Origin: Tricholoma matsutake
Taxonomy: Eukaryota > Basidiomycota > Agaricomycetes > Agaricales > Tricholomataceae
Length of the DNA: 64,000 nucleotides
Assembly: GCA_026075535.2 (NCBI GenBank)
Contig: AP026539.1
Location: 12,524,001 to 12,588,000 of the forward strand
Direction: 5' to 3'
In this document: positions 62,640 through 64,000 of the stretch, piece by piece
Layout of the letters: each line of letters starts with the position of its first letter
Position numbering within the stretch: the stretch's first letter is position 1
Notes under the pieces: model-generated
Database searches by the model: none
The model's input: only the letters and a program-made list of their open reading frames with translations
What the model was told of the DNA's origin: nothing
Translations under genes and position numbers: made by a program

Positions 62640-62905
62640 AATTAACCACATCCCTTGTGTAGGACACGAGGGAGTGGGTATAATATAATAATAAACAAAA
62701 AAAAACCCCTCTCACATCTTGCGAGAGGGGGGGGATTACTACTATGTACATAAAAAACTAAACCCCTCGCATTCAGTGCAAGGGGGGGATTCGTAAGTAC
62801 TACAATATATATACCCCTTGCATTTGGTGCAAGGGGGGGGGGGCAGAGATAAATTGAAAATAATAAAGACCCCTCCCCACGCAAAATGCGGGGGAGGGGG
62901 GGTTG
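62640..62905. repeat. Hairpin array of T3
   Basis: Five stems: TCCCTTGTGT..ACACGAGGGA, CCCCTCTC..GAGAGGGG, CCCCTCGCA..TGCAAGGGG, CCCCTTGCA-TTTGG-TGCAAGGGG and CCCCTCCCC..GGGGGAGGGG. A/T-rich linkers separate them. Confidence 0.8.
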
Positions 62906-62984
62906 GGGGATGCGGTCTGGGTGGGTGTCATCGCCCACCCCTCCTCGCATGCGTCTGTCGCCATAGCAAGCCGCACCCATCATC

Positions 62985-63510
62985 CACCCTATGAGCAGAG
63001 GCTTGTAGATGTGGGGATGGGTGCCATGGTTGTCGTAGCCCTGGTCTACCCGCCATCCACCCAACAAGCAGGTGCTCATTGGCGTGGGGTGGGTGTGTTG
63101 TCGGTTTTGCGGGTCTCCTAGTTTGGAGGGGTTGGGGAGGGGTCAGTGATGTGGCATGCGAGGGAGGGGGTAGGTGGGTGCTTACCAGGTGGGTATCCTG
63201 CTCCGCAGGTCTCCTATTACCCCTCTGCCATCTCCCACCCTTTATCGACACCCTCACATCCTGTTTGGACAGGGAGGAGGGGGCTGGCATGGGTGTTGTC
63301 GGGTCTGGGTTGATCCCTGTCATTCCGTGTTGGTGTCAGCGTTGCCCTGTCATCGTTCACCATCGTCACCTCCATTCCACCCATGATCCACCCCCTGAGC
63401 AGTTGCTCAAGGGGCTGGAGGCGGGTGGTGTGTCGTTGGCCCTGTTGCTTCGCGTTCTGGGGGTCCTGGTGACACTCACGATCCACCCTATGAGCAGGGG
63501 CTCGCAGGCA
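62985..63510. repeat. Hairpin words of T3
   Basis: Units TATGAGCAGAGGCTTGTAG (62990), CAAGCAGGTGCTCATTGG (63063), CCCTGAGCAGTTGCTCAAGGG (63393) and TATGAGCAGGGGCTCGCAGG (63489). Confidence 0.7.
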
Positions 63511-63569
63511 TGGGGTGGGTGTGGGGTTGTCTCACATCCGGCCATCGGTTGTTCCCAGTAGAGTAGAAC

Positions 63570-63675
63570 CTACAAAACAAAAGAAATGAGTTAGTTAGTT
63601 TATAAAAACAAAAAGCAAATGAAAAAAACTTACGTAAGGCCCAAATGACACGATCTGCATCGTTTGGGTCCGTGT
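63570..63675 (-). other. Hairpin plus intron unit 2 of T3
   Basis: Minus strand: hairpin GGACCCAAACGA..TCATTTGGGCC (63637-63670), then a 64-bp intron (63570-63633) with GTAAGT donor, CTAACTAACTC branch site and TTTTGTAG acceptor. Confidence 0.75.
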
Positions 63676-63729
63676 TCCATCCAGTCGGCTCATTTGTGGG
63701 TGGTGGCATTGTTACCAGTAGTTTATAAC

Positions 63730-63815
63730 CTAGAAAACTAAAGAAACTGGTTAGTTAGTTTATAAAAACAAAAAGCAAATGAAAAAAAACTTACCTAGGG
63801 CCCAATCCATTCGGC
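63730..63815 (-). other. Hairpin plus intron unit 1 of T3
   Basis: Minus strand: a 65-bp intron (63730-63794) with GTAAGT donor, CTAACTAACC branch site and TTTCTAG acceptor. The upstream hairpin is reduced to GGGCCC-type remnants (TTGGGCCCTAG). Confidence 0.65.
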
Positions 63816-64000
63816 TCATTTGCGGGTGGTGGTGATGGCGGATTGGGGGTGGGAGTGGTGGCAGTGGGTGTCCACGCAGTGGTGGTGGTGGTAGAGAGAG
63901 GAGGGAGGGAGGCAGCGTTGACGGTGGTGGTGGTGAGTGATGAGCCACCACATTTGATGATGCGGCAATATGCTTTGTCATACACAGCTGCACCACAGTA

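Larger units (their letters stand above)
62177..64000. mobile_element. T3: T-family element, running off the window
   Basis: Left end CAGTACTTTACAGTCCCCC (62177). Then come a GAGTCC-word array to 62385, an outward tRNA-like module, a hairpin array (62640-62905), hairpin words (62990-63500), two hairpin-intron units, and the leader region (63800-64000, minus strand) that matches T5. The second terminus lies beyond 64000. Confidence 0.8.

Overview
The window looks like a transposon-dense, intron-bearing nuclear segment of an agaricomycete (mushroom-forming basidiomycete). The evidence is: KDZ-type transposases with CxC cysteine clusters, Ty3/Gypsy and Ty1/Copia elements, hAT elements, a Helitron-type DUF6570 reading frame, short (44-65 bp) GT-AG introns with CTAAC branch sites, and expanded protein families known from such fungi. 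The species cannot be named. Almost every coding unit is a transposon or a relic; the clearest intact gene is a four-exon Zn-cluster protein at 36.2-37.6 kb.

1-18.1 kb is a giant near-perfect palindrome. Bases 1-7334 reappear inverted at 10792-18125 (x maps to 18126-x); the left arm may continue past the window start. Each arm carries a KDZ transposase half-gene, an LTR-like block, a hAT MITE with a perfect 8-bp target duplication, a hairpin/intron-rich non-coding element, and a Copia fragment in which the palindrome ends. The 3.4-kb spacer is CpG-richer and holds the rest of the Copia copy with an LTR, a candidate small secreted cysteine-rich protein, and a PIF/Harbinger-like relic.

15.8-30.3 kb is one KDZ transposase gene split by nested insertions: a 75-bp Gypsy chromodomain scrap, a 5.7-kb terminal-inverted-repeat element (T1, 17950-23661, target duplication ATGGAAGG) with its own CxC-type KDZ-associated gene, and a 5.05-kb Gypsy element (25011-30057) with two 400-bp LTRs. 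31-34.7 kb holds two hypothetical gene relics, one cut by a third MITE copy. 35.0-43.57 kb is a second, CpG-rich Gypsy element with an antisense Zn-cluster gene; its gag is joined directly to a Helitron DUF6570 frame (43.57-49.95 kb), itself split by T2 (44921-49535, target duplication ATTATAAT). 52.05-57.17 kb is a decayed hAT transposon. The rest holds a minisatellite, more pieces of the T family and one hypothetical gene.

The most interesting candidate is the T family. Its copies share the terminus GAGNNCTTTACACTSCCCC (S = G or C, with or without one extra base), have fast-changing subterminal word arrays, and carry outward-facing tRNA-like modules (pol III A/B boxes). The non-coding members also carry hairpins that look covarying: one class sits just upstream of a spliceosomal intron, a second is a GAGCA..TGCTC word, and a third forms an array of CCCCT..AGGGG stems in AT-rich DNA. 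T1 is the only copy with a gene and may be the autonomous partner. Identifications are from reading the sequence and family knowledge; no database search was run.
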